DNA of 64,000 nt from Mycobacterium saskatchewanense (GCF_010729105.1 NZ_AP022573.1:4712001-4776000); one strand, 5' to 3'. Counted from the first letter of the stretch, positions 34,471 through 44,457 are shown. Made by a program: numbers and translations. Notes: generated from the sequence alone by a model not told the origin.

Positions 34471-35499
34471 GTGCGCAACAACCTGAGAGGCGCGGCCTGG
34501 CGCTTCGGCATTTTCATGACGGTTGGCCTGCTGGTGCTGGTGGGGTTGCTGATGGAATACGGGCATGTCCGGGTCGGTAAGGGTACGACCTACAGCGCCC
34601 AGTTCACCAACGTGTCCGGTCTGAAGAAGGGCAACCTCGTTCGCATCGCGGGGGTGGAGGTCGGCAAGGTTAAGAACATCTCGATCAATCCCGATGCGAC
34701 GGTGCACGTCGAGTTTTCCTCCGACGATTCAGTCGTGCTGACCGAGGGAACCAGGGCGGTAATCCGCTACGAGAACCTGTTCGGCGCTCGCTACCTGGCC
34801 CTGGAGGAAGGAGCTGGGGGGACAAAGAAGCTTAATCCCGCTCAGACGATCCCGCTGGCCCGCACCCAACCCGCACTGGATCTCGAAGCAGTGACCGGTG
34901 GGTTTCGGCCATTGTTACGGGCGTTGAACCCAGAGCAGGTCAACGCGCTCAGCGCGCAGCTGATCCAGGCGCTTCAGGGTCAGGGACCCACAATCAGCTC
35001 ATTTCTGGACCAGGCGGCGGTGATGACCAACACGCTGGCCGACCGTGATCAGCTGATCGGGCAGGTCATCGACAACCTCAACGTGGTGCTGGGATCGCTC
35101 GGCGGCCAAACCGACCAGCTGGACAAGGCGGTGACGTCGCTGTCGGAACTCGTCCACCGACTGGCCCAACGCAAAACCGACATCTCCAACGCGGTGGCCT
35201 ACACCAACGCGGCAGCGGGTTCCATCGTCGACCTGCTGTCGCAGGCCCGAGAGCCGTTGCAGAAGGTGGTCCGCGAAACCGACCGGGTCGCGGGCGCCGC
35301 AATCGCCGAACGCGACTACCTCGACAAACTGCTTGACACTTTGCCGGACAAGGAGCGGATGCTGGCCCGTGAGGGGATCTACGGTGACTTCTTCGCCTTC
35401 TACCTGTGCGATCTGGTACTCAAGCTCAACGGAAAAGGGGGCCAGCCCGTATATGTCAAGGTGGCCGGTCAGAGCACGGGACGGTGCGCGCCGAAATGA
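34471..35499 (+). CDS. mceB: MceB substrate-binding protein
   Basis: This 342-residue Mce protein has a single N-terminal membrane segment (about 12-28), the MCE domain (SGLKKGNLVRIAGVEVGKV, then LFGARYLALE) and a helical C-terminus. The predicted C-terminal residues include YLCDLVLKLNG, a conserved MceB feature. The start is GTG 34471 after an AGGCAGGAGAACGA leader. It overlaps mceC by 4 nt. Confidence 0.92.
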   Translation: MRNNLRGAAWRFGIFMTVGLLVLVGLLMEYGHVRVGKGTTYSAQFTNVSGLKKGNLVRIAGVEVGKVKNISINPDATVHVEFSSDDSVVLTEGTRAVIRYENLFGARYLALEEGAGGTKKLNPAQTIPLARTQPALDLEAVTGGFRPLLRALNPEQVNALSAQLIQALQGQGPTISSFLDQAAVMTNTLADRDQLIGQVIDNLNVVLGSLGGQTDQLDKAVTSLSELVHRLAQRKTDISNAVAYTNAAAGSIVDLLSQAREPLQKVVRETDRVAGAAIAERDYLDKLLDTLPDKERMLAREGIYGDFFAFYLCDLVLKLNGKGGQPVYVKVAGQSTGRCAPK

Positions 35500-36827
35500 A
35501 ATCGTTTTCTGAACGCAGCCCCCTGCTCATCGGTGCTGTCGGCACCGCAGTGATCGTGGGGGTGGTGTTGGCCGGGCTTCAGTACCAACGGTTGCCGTTC
35601 GTCAACCAAAGGAACAGTTTCTCTGCCTATTTCGCCGACGCGGGTGGGCTGCAGACCAACGCGGTCGTCGAGGTCTCCGGTTACCCGGTCGGAAAAGTAT
35701 CGAGCATCGAACTGGACGGACCCGGCGTACTGGTCACGTTCAAAATTGATAAGGACGTTTATTTGGGGGATCGTACCGAGGCTGCGATCAAAACCAGAAC
35801 CCTGCTGGGCAGCAAGATCCTCGACGTCACACCCCGCGGCGGCGGCCAGCTTAAGGGCGCTATCCCGATCGACCGGACTGTCTCGCCCTACCAGCTGCCC
35901 GACGCGCTCGGCGACTTGGCCACCACGATCAGCGGGCTCAACACCGGTCAACTGTCCGACTCGCTGGCCACCCTGGCGCAAACCTTCTCCACGACCCCGC
36001 CGGATCTACGGAACGCGGTCCAGGGGGTGGCGCGGCTTGCGCAAACCCTCGATACCCGCGATGCCCAACTGCGCAACCTATTGGACAACGCGGCCAAATC
36101 TACACACGTGTTGGCCAAGCGCACCGATCAGATCGTCAGCCTGGTGAAGGACACCACCACGCTGCTGGCCCAACTGCGGACACAAAGTGCTGCCCTGGAT
36201 CAAATCTGGACCAACCTTTCAGCAGTGTCGCAGCAACTGAAGGGATTTATCGCCGAAAACCGCCAACAGCTCAAGCCGGCGCTGGACAAGCTCAACGACG
36301 TACTGGCGATCGTCGACAAGCGCAAGGAGCGTGTGCAGCAAGCCCTTCCGTTTTTCAACCAATACGTCACGCAGATGAGTGAAGCGGCCGCGGGCGGGCC
36401 ATGGCTACACGTGTCCGTGGCGAACCTGCCGCCGGGGCAGTTTATTCAACCGTTCATCGATGCCGCATTCTCCGACCTGGGACTGGACCCGGCCACGTTG
36501 CTGCCATCCCAGCTGACCGACCCGCAGACGGGTCAACGCGCCACCCCGCCATTGCCCGTGCCGTACCCGCGGACGGGTCAGGGCGGCGAGCCGCGGTTGA
36601 ATGTGCCCGACGCGATCACCGGAAACCCGGGCGACCATCAGTGCGGTTGGCCCGGCTCGGCGCTGCCCGGTCCTGGCTGCTACCCCTATCGGGAGCCAGC
36701 GCCGGCCCCGCCGCCCGGCGGCCCGCCGCCCGGCCCCCCGGCCATACCCATACCCGCGCCGACGCCCACGCCGATCTACGTGCCGGCACCGGGAGAGGCG
36801 CCGCCCCCGCCCGGAGGCCAACCGTGA
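35496..36827 (+). CDS. mceC: MceC substrate-binding protein
   Basis: This 443-residue protein starts at ATG 35496, inside the mceB stop. The open frame begins earlier, but that part lies in mceB. It has the membrane anchor at 10-30, the MCE domain (GGLQTNAVVEVSGYPVGKV, TRTLLGSKILDV) and helical repeats. The proline-rich tail (PAPAPPPGGPPPGPPAIP) may cross the peptidoglycan or bind partners. Confidence 0.92.
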   Translation: MKSFSERSPLLIGAVGTAVIVGVVLAGLQYQRLPFVNQRNSFSAYFADAGGLQTNAVVEVSGYPVGKVSSIELDGPGVLVTFKIDKDVYLGDRTEAAIKTRTLLGSKILDVTPRGGGQLKGAIPIDRTVSPYQLPDALGDLATTISGLNTGQLSDSLATLAQTFSTTPPDLRNAVQGVARLAQTLDTRDAQLRNLLDNAAKSTHVLAKRTDQIVSLVKDTTTLLAQLRTQSAALDQIWTNLSAVSQQLKGFIAENRQQLKPALDKLNDVLAIVDKRKERVQQALPFFNQYVTQMSEAAAGGPWLHVSVANLPPGQFIQPFIDAAFSDLGLDPATLLPSQLTDPQTGQRATPPLPVPYPRTGQGGEPRLNVPDAITGNPGDHQCGWPGSALPGPGCYPYREPAPAPPPGGPPPGPPAIPIPAPTPTPIYVPAPGEAPPPPGGQP

Positions 36828-38191
36828 TGACACGACTGCGGACCATGACAGCAGGGCTGCGGATGCATCCGCGCCTCGTGGCGGGGGCTAGCCTTGTGGT
36901 CCTGCTTGTCGCCGGCCTGGTTGTGGAGCTGCGCCCAAACGATCAGATCGCGCGAACAACGGTGATCGCCTACTTCGACAACAGCACCGGCGTTTTCCCC
37001 GGCGACGATGTACGCATCAGGGGCGTGCCGGTGGGCAAGGTCGCAAAGATCGAACCACAGCCGCAGCGGGCCAAGATCACGTTCTGGTTTGACCGTCGGT
37101 ACAAGGTTCCTGCCGACGCGAAGGCCGTGATCCTGTCACCGCAGCTCGTCACGGGTCGAGCCATCCAGCTGACCCCGCCCTACACCGAGGGGCCCGCGAT
37201 GGGCAGCGGCGCGATCATCCCACTAGAGCGCACCGTGGTGCCGGTGGAGTGGGATGACCTGCGGGCGCAGCTCGACCGACTGACCCAACTGCTGCGGCCC
37301 ACACAACCAGGTGGTGTGAGCACACTAGGTGCCTTGATCAACACCGCCGCGGACAACTTGCGGGGGCAAGGCGCAAGCATCCGAGACACCATCATCAAGC
37401 TGTCGCAGGCCGTCTCCGCGCTGGGAGACCATAGCAATGACATATTCTCCACATTGAAAAACCTGTCGACGCTGGTGACGGCGCTGCACGACAGTACTGG
37501 ACTGCTTGAGCAGCTCAACCGAAACCTGGCCGCGGTGTCGGCGCTGCTGGCTGACGACCCGAGCAAGGTCGGGCGCGCGGTCGAAGACCTCAATTCGGTT
37601 GTAGCCGATGTGCAGAGCTTCGCCGCCGACAACCGCGAAGCACTAGGCACCGCGTCGGACAAACTGGCGTCAATCACCAAGGCGCTGGTCGACAGCCTCG
37701 ACGACATCAAGCAGCTACTCCACATCGGTCCTACAGGTTTGGCGGACATCGCGAACCTGGGCCGGCCTGCCACGGGTGGAATTGCCGGGGTGCTGGCCGT
37801 TCCCAACTTCGCCAATCCACTCGCCTTCCTCTGCGGAGCGGTGCAGGCCGCCTCCCGATTGGGCGGCGAGAAAGCAGCGAAGCTCTGCGCCCAGTACCTG
37901 GCGCCGATCGTCAAAAACCGCCAGTACAACTTCCTCCCGTTGGGAGAGAACTTGTTTGTCGGCGCCCAGGCCAGACCCAATGAGATCACCTACAGCGAGG
38001 ACTGGCTGCGACCCGACTACGTTCCACCCGCCCCGGATGCGCCGCCGGCCCAAGCGGCTACGCCGTCTCCGGCATCAGTGCCGACAGGTGCGGCACCTCC
38101 GGCCGAAGCACCAGCGGGCACCGAGACAATTGCCACCGATCCCGCCGCTGGCTTGCCCGGCATCATGGTGCCCTCCGGAGCTAGTTCATGA
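36827..38191 (+). CDS. mceD: MceD substrate-binding protein
   Basis: This 454-residue protein starts at ATG 36827; GTG 36824 is in frame and gives the usual 4-nt overlap with mceC. The membrane anchor lies at about 18-35. The MCE domain shows GVFPGDDVRIRGVPVGKV and LVTGRAIQLTPPYTEGP. A helical region and an alanine/proline-rich C-terminus follow. The end overlaps mceE by 4 nt. Confidence 0.92.
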   Translation: MTRLRTMTAGLRMHPRLVAGASLVVLLVAGLVVELRPNDQIARTTVIAYFDNSTGVFPGDDVRIRGVPVGKVAKIEPQPQRAKITFWFDRRYKVPADAKAVILSPQLVTGRAIQLTPPYTEGPAMGSGAIIPLERTVVPVEWDDLRAQLDRLTQLLRPTQPGGVSTLGALINTAADNLRGQGASIRDTIIKLSQAVSALGDHSNDIFSTLKNLSTLVTALHDSTGLLEQLNRNLAAVSALLADDPSKVGRAVEDLNSVVADVQSFAADNREALGTASDKLASITKALVDSLDDIKQLLHIGPTGLADIANLGRPATGGIAGVLAVPNFANPLAFLCGAVQAASRLGGEKAAKLCAQYLAPIVKNRQYNFLPLGENLFVGAQARPNEITYSEDWLRPDYVPPAPDAPPAQAATPSPASVPTGAAPPAEAPAGTETIATDPAAGLPGIMVPSGASS

Positions 38192-39345
38192 GACTCACCG
38201 GTCGGCGTCTCGCGAGGATGACCCTGGCGGGGATTTTGGTCGTGGCTGGGATAGCCGGATGTGGCTGGTCTGGACTGAACTCGCTGCCGCTGCCTGGCAC
38301 CCAGGGCAACGGGCCGGGCTCGTTCGTGGTCCGGGCGCAGATGCCCGATGTCAACACCCTCCAACCGAACGCGCGGGTGCGGGTCGGCGATGTGACCGTC
38401 GGTCGGGTAACGAAAATCGAGCTCCAAGGCTGGCATGCACTGGTGACCATGTGCCTCAACGGCGACGTTGACCTGCCCGCCAACGCGACCGCCAAGCTCG
38501 GCCAAACCAGTGTGCTGGGTTCGCAGCACATCGAACTGACGCCCCCCACAGACACTCGCCCGCAGGGTCGGCTGCGCGACGGCTCGCTGATCCCGTTGTC
38601 ACACGCCGGTACCTATCCGACCACCGAGCAGACGCTGGCGGCGCTGGCGTTGGTGCTCAACGGCGGAGGGCTGGGCCAAGCACAGGACATCACCGAGGCG
38701 CTCAGCACCGCGTTTCACGGCCGCGAGCAAGACCTGCGGAGCCTCATCGGCCAGCTGGATAATTTCACCGCCAACCTCAACGACCAGACCGGTGACATCA
38801 TCGCGGCCACCGACAGTCTGAACCGCCTGGTAGGAAAGTTCGCCGCACAGCAACCCGTCCTGGATCGGGCCCTCAATACCATCCCCGACGCGCTGGCGGT
38901 GCTCAACGACGAACGCGACAACCTTGTCGAGGCGACCGGCCAGCTCAGCAGATTCAGCGCGCTGACGACCGACACGGTCAACAAGACGAAACAGAATCTG
39001 ATCAAGGAACTCAAGGAAGTCGGGCCGGTGCTGGAGTCGCTCGCCAACGCCGGTCCAAGCATGACCCACTGGCTCAGCTGGCTAACCACGTACCCGTTCG
39101 CCAACGAAACGCTCGAAAAATTCCTGCGCGGCGACTACGGCAACCTCACGATGATCGTGGACCTCACGCTCAGCCGCATCGACGCCGGTTTCTTCACCGG
39201 CACCCGGTGGGAGTGCAATCTGACTGAGCTCGAACTGCAGTGGGGCCGAACCATCGGTCAATTCCCTAGTCCGTGCACAGCCGGCGGCCCGCACAACCCA
39301 GGCAATCCGCTCACGATTCCCTACCACCGGGACCAGGGCCGCTAA
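38188..39345 (+). CDS. mceE: MceE lipoprotein
   Basis: This 385-residue Mce protein has a lipoprotein signal: a charged start, a hydrophobic stretch and the lipobox VAGIAGCG, with Cys25 as the predicted lipidation site. MceE is normally the lipoprotein subunit (LprK/LprN type) of mce operons. The MCE domain (NTLQPNARVRVGDVTVGRV, TSVLGSQHIELTPP) and helical C-terminus follow. Overlaps on both sides show operon expression. Confidence 0.93.
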   Translation: MRLTGRRLARMTLAGILVVAGIAGCGWSGLNSLPLPGTQGNGPGSFVVRAQMPDVNTLQPNARVRVGDVTVGRVTKIELQGWHALVTMCLNGDVDLPANATAKLGQTSVLGSQHIELTPPTDTRPQGRLRDGSLIPLSHAGTYPTTEQTLAALALVLNGGGLGQAQDITEALSTAFHGREQDLRSLIGQLDNFTANLNDQTGDIIAATDSLNRLVGKFAAQQPVLDRALNTIPDALAVLNDERDNLVEATGQLSRFSALTTDTVNKTKQNLIKELKEVGPVLESLANAGPSMTHWLSWLTTYPFANETLEKFLRGDYGNLTMIVDLTLSRIDAGFFTGTRWECNLTELELQWGRTIGQFPSPCTAGGPHNPGNPLTIPYHRDQGR

Positions 39346-40797
39346 ATGCTTCACAGACGGATCAAGATCCAACTGGCCATCCTTGGCGTGATCGCACTGG
39401 TCGCGCTGCCAGCGACGTTCGTGCACTTCACCAAACTGCCGGCCGTGCTTTTCGGCGTCGGCCGCTACACCGTGAAAATGGAACTATCGCGAGCCGGCGG
39501 GCTTTACAGCTGGGGCAACGTCACCTATCGCGGCACCGAAGTAGGCCGGGTGCAATCCGTGCACCTGACCGACACCGGTGTCGAAGCCGTGCTGTCATTG
39601 AAATCGGACATCCACATCCCCTCGGAGCTCAAAGCCGAGGTGCACAGCCAAACCGCGATCGGCGAACAATACGTCGAGCTGCTGCCGCGTAACGGCACCT
39701 CACCACCGCTGAAGGACGGTGACGTCATTCCGCTGGCCGATACCTCGGTGCCGCCCGACATCAATGCGCTGGTCACGGCGGTCAACACCGCTCTGCGGGC
39801 AATACCACGCGACAACCTGAAGACCGTCATCGACGAGTCGTACACCGCCGTGGGAGGCCTCGGCCCCGAATTGTCGCGGCTGGTCAAGGGCTCATCCGAT
39901 CTGGCGATCGAGGCGCGCAAGAACCTCGACCCGCTGGTCGCGCTGATCGACCGATCGCAGCCGGTGCTCGACTCGCAAACCCATACCGCCGACGCGATCC
40001 AAGCGTGGGCGTCGCGCCTGGCCACCGTGACCAGCGAGTTGCAGACCCACGACCAGGCTGTCGCCGGCATGGTGGACAACGGCGGCCCAGCGCTTGGGGA
40101 AGCTCGTCGACTGGTTGAGCGGCTGCAACCGACTCTGCCGGTCCTGCTGGCCAATCTGGTCAGCGTCGCCCAGGTCGGACTCACCTACCACGACGGCATC
40201 GAGCAGTCCCTGGTGGCGTTGCCGCAGATGGTCGCCAACCACCAAATGGCCATCGCGGCCAACGCGGACACCAAGCAGGATTACTTGGGCTTTTTCATCC
40301 ACACCAACCTCAACCTCAACCTGCCGCCGCCGTGCGCCACCGGATATCTACCAGCCCAGCAGCAGCGGATCCCCACCTTCGAGGACTCCCCACCCCCACC
40401 CCCCGGGTTGTATTGCAGGGTGCCTCAGGACTCACCGATCGACGTGCGGGGTGTCCGTAACCTTCCGTGCGAAACCCGGCCTGGCAAGCGCGCGCCCACC
40501 GTGAAGATGTGTGAAAGCGACGAGGAGTATGTGCCGCTCAACGACGGCTACAACTGGAAAGGCGACCCCAATGCCACCCTGTCCGGTCAAGACATCCCGC
40601 AGCTGCCAGCTGGATCACCGCCGGCGGCAGTCGGTCCGCCCGGCCCGGCGCCGCCGCCGATCGCGGCGGCCGAGTACGACCCGGCCACCGGCACCTATAT
40701 CGGATCCGACGGGCAGCAATACACACAATCAGACCTGACGCAATCCACACCGAAGGAGAAGACATGGCAAGCAATGCTGGTCCCGCCGGGGACGTGA
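39346..40797 (+). CDS. mceF: MceF substrate-binding protein
   Basis: This 483-residue protein completes the mceA-F set. It has an N-terminal membrane anchor (about 8-26), an MCE domain (GGLYSWGNVTYRGTEVGRV, TAIGEQYVELLP), helical repeats and a C-terminal acidic, proline-rich tail. Like other MceFs it contains the CATGYLPAQQQRIPTFEDSP stretch and later cysteines. It starts immediately after the mceE stop. Confidence 0.92.
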   Translation: MLHRRIKIQLAILGVIALVALPATFVHFTKLPAVLFGVGRYTVKMELSRAGGLYSWGNVTYRGTEVGRVQSVHLTDTGVEAVLSLKSDIHIPSELKAEVHSQTAIGEQYVELLPRNGTSPPLKDGDVIPLADTSVPPDINALVTAVNTALRAIPRDNLKTVIDESYTAVGGLGPELSRLVKGSSDLAIEARKNLDPLVALIDRSQPVLDSQTHTADAIQAWASRLATVTSELQTHDQAVAGMVDNGGPALGEARRLVERLQPTLPVLLANLVSVAQVGLTYHDGIEQSLVALPQMVANHQMAIAANADTKQDYLGFFIHTNLNLNLPPPCATGYLPAQQQRIPTFEDSPPPPPGLYCRVPQDSPIDVRGVRNLPCETRPGKRAPTVKMCESDEEYVPLNDGYNWKGDPNATLSGQDIPQLPAGSPPAAVGPPGPAPPPIAAAEYDPATGTYIGSDGQQYTQSDLTQSTPKEKTWQAMLVPPGT

Positions 40798-40867
40798 CCG
40801 CACCGGCTTGCCCAGGCGGCAGGCACCCAGCGGCTTCGTCGATTAACAGCCGCGGACGGAGAACGAC

Positions 40868-41497
40868 ATGCGGCTAGCGACTGATTCCGAACTGTCTCTC
40901 GGCGACGACGATCCCGAGGCTGAAGACAACACCCTCGAGCCGGACTCACTTGACACCCTCCAAACGGGGGCGGGCGATGAGAACGAGGCGCTTGAACGGC
41001 GGCCTAAAAAATCCGCGTCGGTGCTGCGGCACGCCCTGCTGTTCGGACTGGTCGTTATCGTCGCCCTGGGCGCGTTGGTAGGGTGGTGGGCGTTTCGCGT
41101 CCACCAAGCCCACCAATCGCAAATCCAGCGGAGCCGATTTCTGCAGGCCGCGAAGCAGAGCGCGCTGAATCTGACGACGATCGATTGGGAGCACGCCGAG
41201 GCCGACGTGCAGCGCATTCTCGATGGCGCGACGGGGCAATTCCACGACGACTTTGCCAAGCGGTCACAGCCATTCGTCGATACGGCCAAACAAGTCAGGG
41301 CGACGACAGTCGGCACGGTTGACGAGGCTGGGCTGGAATCAGCGTCGGGTGATGCAGCCCAGGTTCTGGTCGCCATGACCGTGAAGGTGTCGAACCTCGG
41401 TGCACCCGAGCAAATTCCGCGGAGATGGCGGATGCGCATCTTCGTGCAGAAGCTTGGCGATCAGGTCAAAATGTCTAACGTCGAGTTCGTACCATGA
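40868..41497 (+). CDS. Mce-associated membrane protein (first)
   Basis: This 209-residue protein has an acidic cytoplasmic N-terminus of about 48 residues, one membrane segment (LLFGLVVIVALGALVGWW, about 58-75) and an external domain of the Mas/NTF2-like type. Such proteins follow mceF in most mycobacterial mce operons and stabilise or assist the transporter, as Mam1A and OmamA do. CGGAGAACGAC precedes the ATG. The gene overlaps the next by 4 nt. Confidence 0.83.
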   Translation: MRLATDSELSLGDDDPEAEDNTLEPDSLDTLQTGAGDENEALERRPKKSASVLRHALLFGLVVIVALGALVGWWAFRVHQAHQSQIQRSRFLQAAKQSALNLTTIDWEHAEADVQRILDGATGQFHDDFAKRSQPFVDTAKQVRATTVGTVDEAGLESASGDAAQVLVAMTVKVSNLGAPEQIPRRWRMRIFVQKLGDQVKMSNVEFVP

Positions 41498-42147
41498 GGT
41501 GGCCGAAGTTCTGGCGCACCAAGCGCACCACCGATACCGACGCGGTGGACGACACACCTGCTGAACCGGCGCAAACAGAGGCTGTAGGGCGCGAGGACAA
41601 CGACGCTTCCACAGAGGACGAGGGGCCAGAACTCCGACAAGGGGCCACAAGCGCGGCGTCCCGCGTTCGCTGGAGACAAGCGATCGCCTACGGGGTACTG
41701 CCCGGGCTGGCGCTGTTGCTCGCCGCAGGCGCGGGCTTTTTGAAGTGGCAGGACGGTTTGCTCCACAGTTCTCGCGCAGCCAGCGCGGAATCCGTGCAGG
41801 CTGCTACCGATGGCACCGTTGCGCTGCTATCCTACCGGCCCGACACTGTGGACAAGGATCTAGAAGCCGCCCGAGGGCGACTCACCGGGACCTTCCTAAA
41901 CGCCTACACATCACTGACCCACGACGTGGTGATCCCGGGGTCAAAACAGAAGCAGATCTCTGCGGTGGCCACCGTCCCGGCCGCCGCATCGATCGAGGCG
42001 ACTGATACCCACGCTGTTGTGCTGTTATTCGTGAACCAGACCATCATCATCGGCCAGGACGCACCCACCAACACGGCCTCGACAGTTCGGGTCACCCTTG
42101 ACAGGGTCCACGGTCGTTGGCTGATCGCTGGGTTCGACCCCGTTTGA
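41494..42147 (+). CDS. Mce-associated membrane protein (second)
   Basis: This 217-residue protein has the same plan: an acidic N-terminus (about 65 residues), one membrane segment (VLPGLALLLAAGAGFLKW), and an external domain with VHGRWLIAGFDPV at the C-terminus, a hallmark of mce-associated proteins. It starts in an ATGA overlap. Its pairing with the previous gene is the usual tail of an mce operon. Confidence 0.85.
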   Translation: MRWPKFWRTKRTTDTDAVDDTPAEPAQTEAVGREDNDASTEDEGPELRQGATSAASRVRWRQAIAYGVLPGLALLLAAGAGFLKWQDGLLHSSRAASAESVQAATDGTVALLSYRPDTVDKDLEAARGRLTGTFLNAYTSLTHDVVIPGSKQKQISAVATVPAAASIEATDTHAVVLLFVNQTIIIGQDAPTNTASTVRVTLDRVHGRWLIAGFDPV

Positions 42148-42157
42148 GGCCACGAAG

Positions 42158-42556
42158 ATGCTGCGCCGATCCTTACTCCTCAGCGTTAAGAGCAGACTGC
42201 TCGTGGGCCCGGTTTGGGCCTGCGCGGGCGTATGCGCTTTTGGCACCATGGCACTCACGCCTCCCAGCGCACATGCCGACGCGGTGGCCTATCTGGTCAA
42301 CGTCACGGTGCGGCCCGGCTACAACTTCGCCGACGCTGACGACGCGTTGAGCTATGGACACGGTGTCTGCGGCAAGGTGTTGCATGGGCGGAGCTATGCA
42401 CAGCTCGTGGGCGACGTGAAAGCTGACTTTGACACTTCCGACGAGTACCAGGCCTCGTATCTGATCAGTCAGGCGGTCAACGAACTCTGTCCCGCGCTGA
42501 TCTGGCAGTTGCGCAACTCGGCAGCTGGATACCGGCCACCACCCGGCGGCGGCTGA
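42158..42556 (+). CDS. Secreted DUF732-like protein
   Basis: This 132-residue protein has an N-terminal signal sequence (basic start, hydrophobic core WACAGVCAFGTMAL, cleavage likely after SAHADA). The mature domain has LVNVTVRPGYNFADADDALSYGHGVCGKVLHG and a second Cys in VNELCPALIWQLRN. This is the DUF732 pattern of small secreted mycobacterial proteins with one disulfide. It follows the mce-associated genes by 10 bp and is probably in the same operon. Confidence 0.82.
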   Translation: MLRRSLLLSVKSRLLVGPVWACAGVCAFGTMALTPPSAHADAVAYLVNVTVRPGYNFADADDALSYGHGVCGKVLHGRSYAQLVGDVKADFDTSDEYQASYLISQAVNELCPALIWQLRNSAAGYRPPPGGG

Positions 42557-43624
42557 CAATGAGTCTGGTCGGGAACTGGAGGAGCCAATGATCACTGACG
42601 GTAGCGCCCACGGCCTAAGCTTCGACGGTATCCCGGTCGGCTGCCTGTCCCCTGATGTCCGTGGTCAGATGGTGGCTAGTCCAGTTCTCGCCACCGCAAC
42701 CCGTCCATGCGGTTCTGCCTCGCACAGGTTACCGACGCAGTTCGCCGCCGGTACTCGGTTTACCCCGCCGCGGCTTGTCGACGGCCTGCGCGATCACCCT
42801 TCGATTGCGGCTGCTGCGGCTCATCAACCCGCAGTGGTCGGTCCTCCGGTGAGCGGACGCAGAGAGCCCGAAACTGCGCTCGTGGTTGGTCCGCTTGCCG
42901 GAGAAAAACGCCAGCACCAATTCGGCGACCACTGCCATCAACCGGTCGTGCTTAATCGCCGAAAAGGGTTCGGCTATATACGTTTCCAACCTCAACCGCC
43001 TGCCCCTGAGGCTCTCATCGACGAGAATATGCAGAGGGGCCCGCGCCAAAGGCTTGCGGCGAAACGCGAAAGCACACGACAGGACGGTTGGGCCGCTCTT
43101 CGCCGCAACGAATCCGCTCCGGGCGACCGGCGGTACGCTCATCGCCAACGCCCACCTGCCTGCGCTCTGCTGCTCTGCTCCTCATCTAATCTAAATCGTT
43201 GCGCTTCAATGTCGCTGCGCAATCCGCCGGCCGGGGAAGGGCCTCCCCGGTTGCAGCCACCACCACGAGTCGACAGTCTTGAGCCCTTTCCGCTGAGAAC
43301 TCTTTCACCGCTACGCTTCCCGGATCCTCACCCCTTCCTTGGGCTGCACCGCTGCTTTCTCGTCTCAGCACACCCTCGCCCTATCAGGCACCAGCCAGAT
43401 GGCCTAATTCTTGAGGCTACGAAACCGTTTGGTCGCGCACATTGTCCACCGAGGCGTTCGACGAAGGGCGGCCCAATCCTTTACAGACGACACCAACGGG
43501 CTCCTAGCGCGCCACGGCGGCTACCGGGACTGGCGTCAATACCTGCAGGCAATGACGAACTCACGAATCAGCCCACCAGTCACTTGCAAATTGTCCATCA
43601 CGCCCTTCTGACCGGAGAAACGCA
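42557..43624. other. 1.07-kb stretch without a supportable gene; likely decayed DNA
   Basis: An excellent ribosome site (GGAGGAG, about 42575) precedes ATG 42588. The reading frame from there soon becomes low-complexity, rich in Pro, Arg and His, and resembles no family, so the original gene was probably truncated after about 20 codons (MITDGSAHGLSFDGIP). Minus-strand frames hold a stretch (LETYIAEPFSAIKHDRLMAV) near 42900 that may be a decayed gene. A hairpin lies at 43231-43250. Confidence 0.5.
43231..43250. terminator. Short GC hairpin, possible terminator
   Basis: CCGGGGA at 43231-43237 pairs with TCCCCGG at 43244-43250 around a 6-nt loop. There is no T-run. It may end transcription from the mce operon or be a chance structure in a decayed region. 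Confidence 0.35.
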
Positions 43625-44320
43625 ATGCACCTACTGCCGCTGACCTTATCTGCCATCGGTATTGCCGCGGCGGGTAGCCTGCTGGGCATCCCCGTCACAC
43701 ATGCGGATGGTGACGACAACACGCTCATACCGAACAACAAGCGACTGAACGACGGTGTGGTCGCCAACGTCTACACGATGCAGCATCAGGCAGGTTGCAC
43801 CAACGACATTAAGATAAATCCGCAACTGCAACTCGCCGCCCAGCGGCACACCAACGACGTCTTGAACAATCGAGACCTAGACGGCGACATCGGCTCAGAC
43901 GGGTCCACCCCGCAGGTGCGGGCCAATGCTGCGGGATTTCACGGCAAGGTGGCCGAAACAGTAGCGATCAATCCAGCCTTGGCGATCAGCGGCGTTGAGC
44001 TGATAAACCAATGGTATTACAAACCAAACTATTTCGCCATTATGTCCGACTGCGCCAACACCCAGATCGGCGTGTGGTCGGAAAACAGCCCGGACCGCAC
44101 CGTCGTGGTGGCCGTTTATGGTCAGCCACAGCAACCAACCGGCACTGCCGGACACGGAGCGGAAGCGTCGCCTCTGACTTCCCTCGGCGACAGGTCGCAG
44201 AATACGCCACTCGATCCCAGCCCAGACTATGACGCCAGCGACGAAATCGAGTTTGGCGTCGATTGGTTGCCCTGGATCCTCCGGGGCGTGTATCCGCCAC
44301 CTGCTATGCCGCCTAAGTAG
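43625..44320 (+). CDS. Secreted CAP/SCP-domain protein
   Basis: This 231-residue protein has a signal peptide (MHLLPLTLSAIGIAAAGSLLG, cleavage after THA or so). The mature domain resembles mycobacterial CAP/SCP proteins: LNDGVVANVYTMQHQAGC, LQLAAQRHTNDVLNN, VAETVAINP, WYYKPNYFAIMSDCANTQIGVWSE. Two cysteines could form a disulfide. A C-terminal extension of about 60 residues is acidic and proline-rich. The role is unknown; CAP proteins can bind lipids, which would fit an mce neighbourhood. Confidence 0.78.
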   Translation: MHLLPLTLSAIGIAAAGSLLGIPVTHADGDDNTLIPNNKRLNDGVVANVYTMQHQAGCTNDIKINPQLQLAAQRHTNDVLNNRDLDGDIGSDGSTPQVRANAAGFHGKVAETVAINPALAISGVELINQWYYKPNYFAIMSDCANTQIGVWSENSPDRTVVVAVYGQPQQPTGTAGHGAEASPLTSLGDRSQNTPLDPSPDYDASDEIEFGVDWLPWILRGVYPPPAMPPK

Positions 44321-44375
44321 CCCACGATGCCGCACTCCCCCCTGAATCACCCATTTTCGCGGGCGTTCCTAACCT

Positions 44376-44404
44376 TAACTGAGGCACTGACCTAACTGAG
44401 GCAC
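44376..44404. repeat. Two direct copies of TAACTGAGGCAC
   Basis: TAACTGAGGCAC occurs at 44376-44387 and 44393-44404, 17 bp apart, between the CAP gene and the IS256-family element. It may be the footprint of an earlier insertion or regulator sites. I cannot decide. Confidence 0.5.
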
Positions 44405-44457
44405 CCGCCAACTTTCACGGACATCTTGTTATGAGAGGCGCTGCGCAGCGGACTGCC

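Noticed and set aside
36401..36826. Upstream extension of the mceD frame inside mceC
   Set aside because: The extension is Arg/Pro/Ala-rich and not Mce-like. The Mce protein begins at ATG 36827 just after the mceC stop.
42588..43643. A 351-codon frame with a strong ribosome site
   Set aside because: After about 20 residues it is low-complexity and Arg/Pro-rich and overlaps the CAP gene start. I treat it as a remnant, not a gene.
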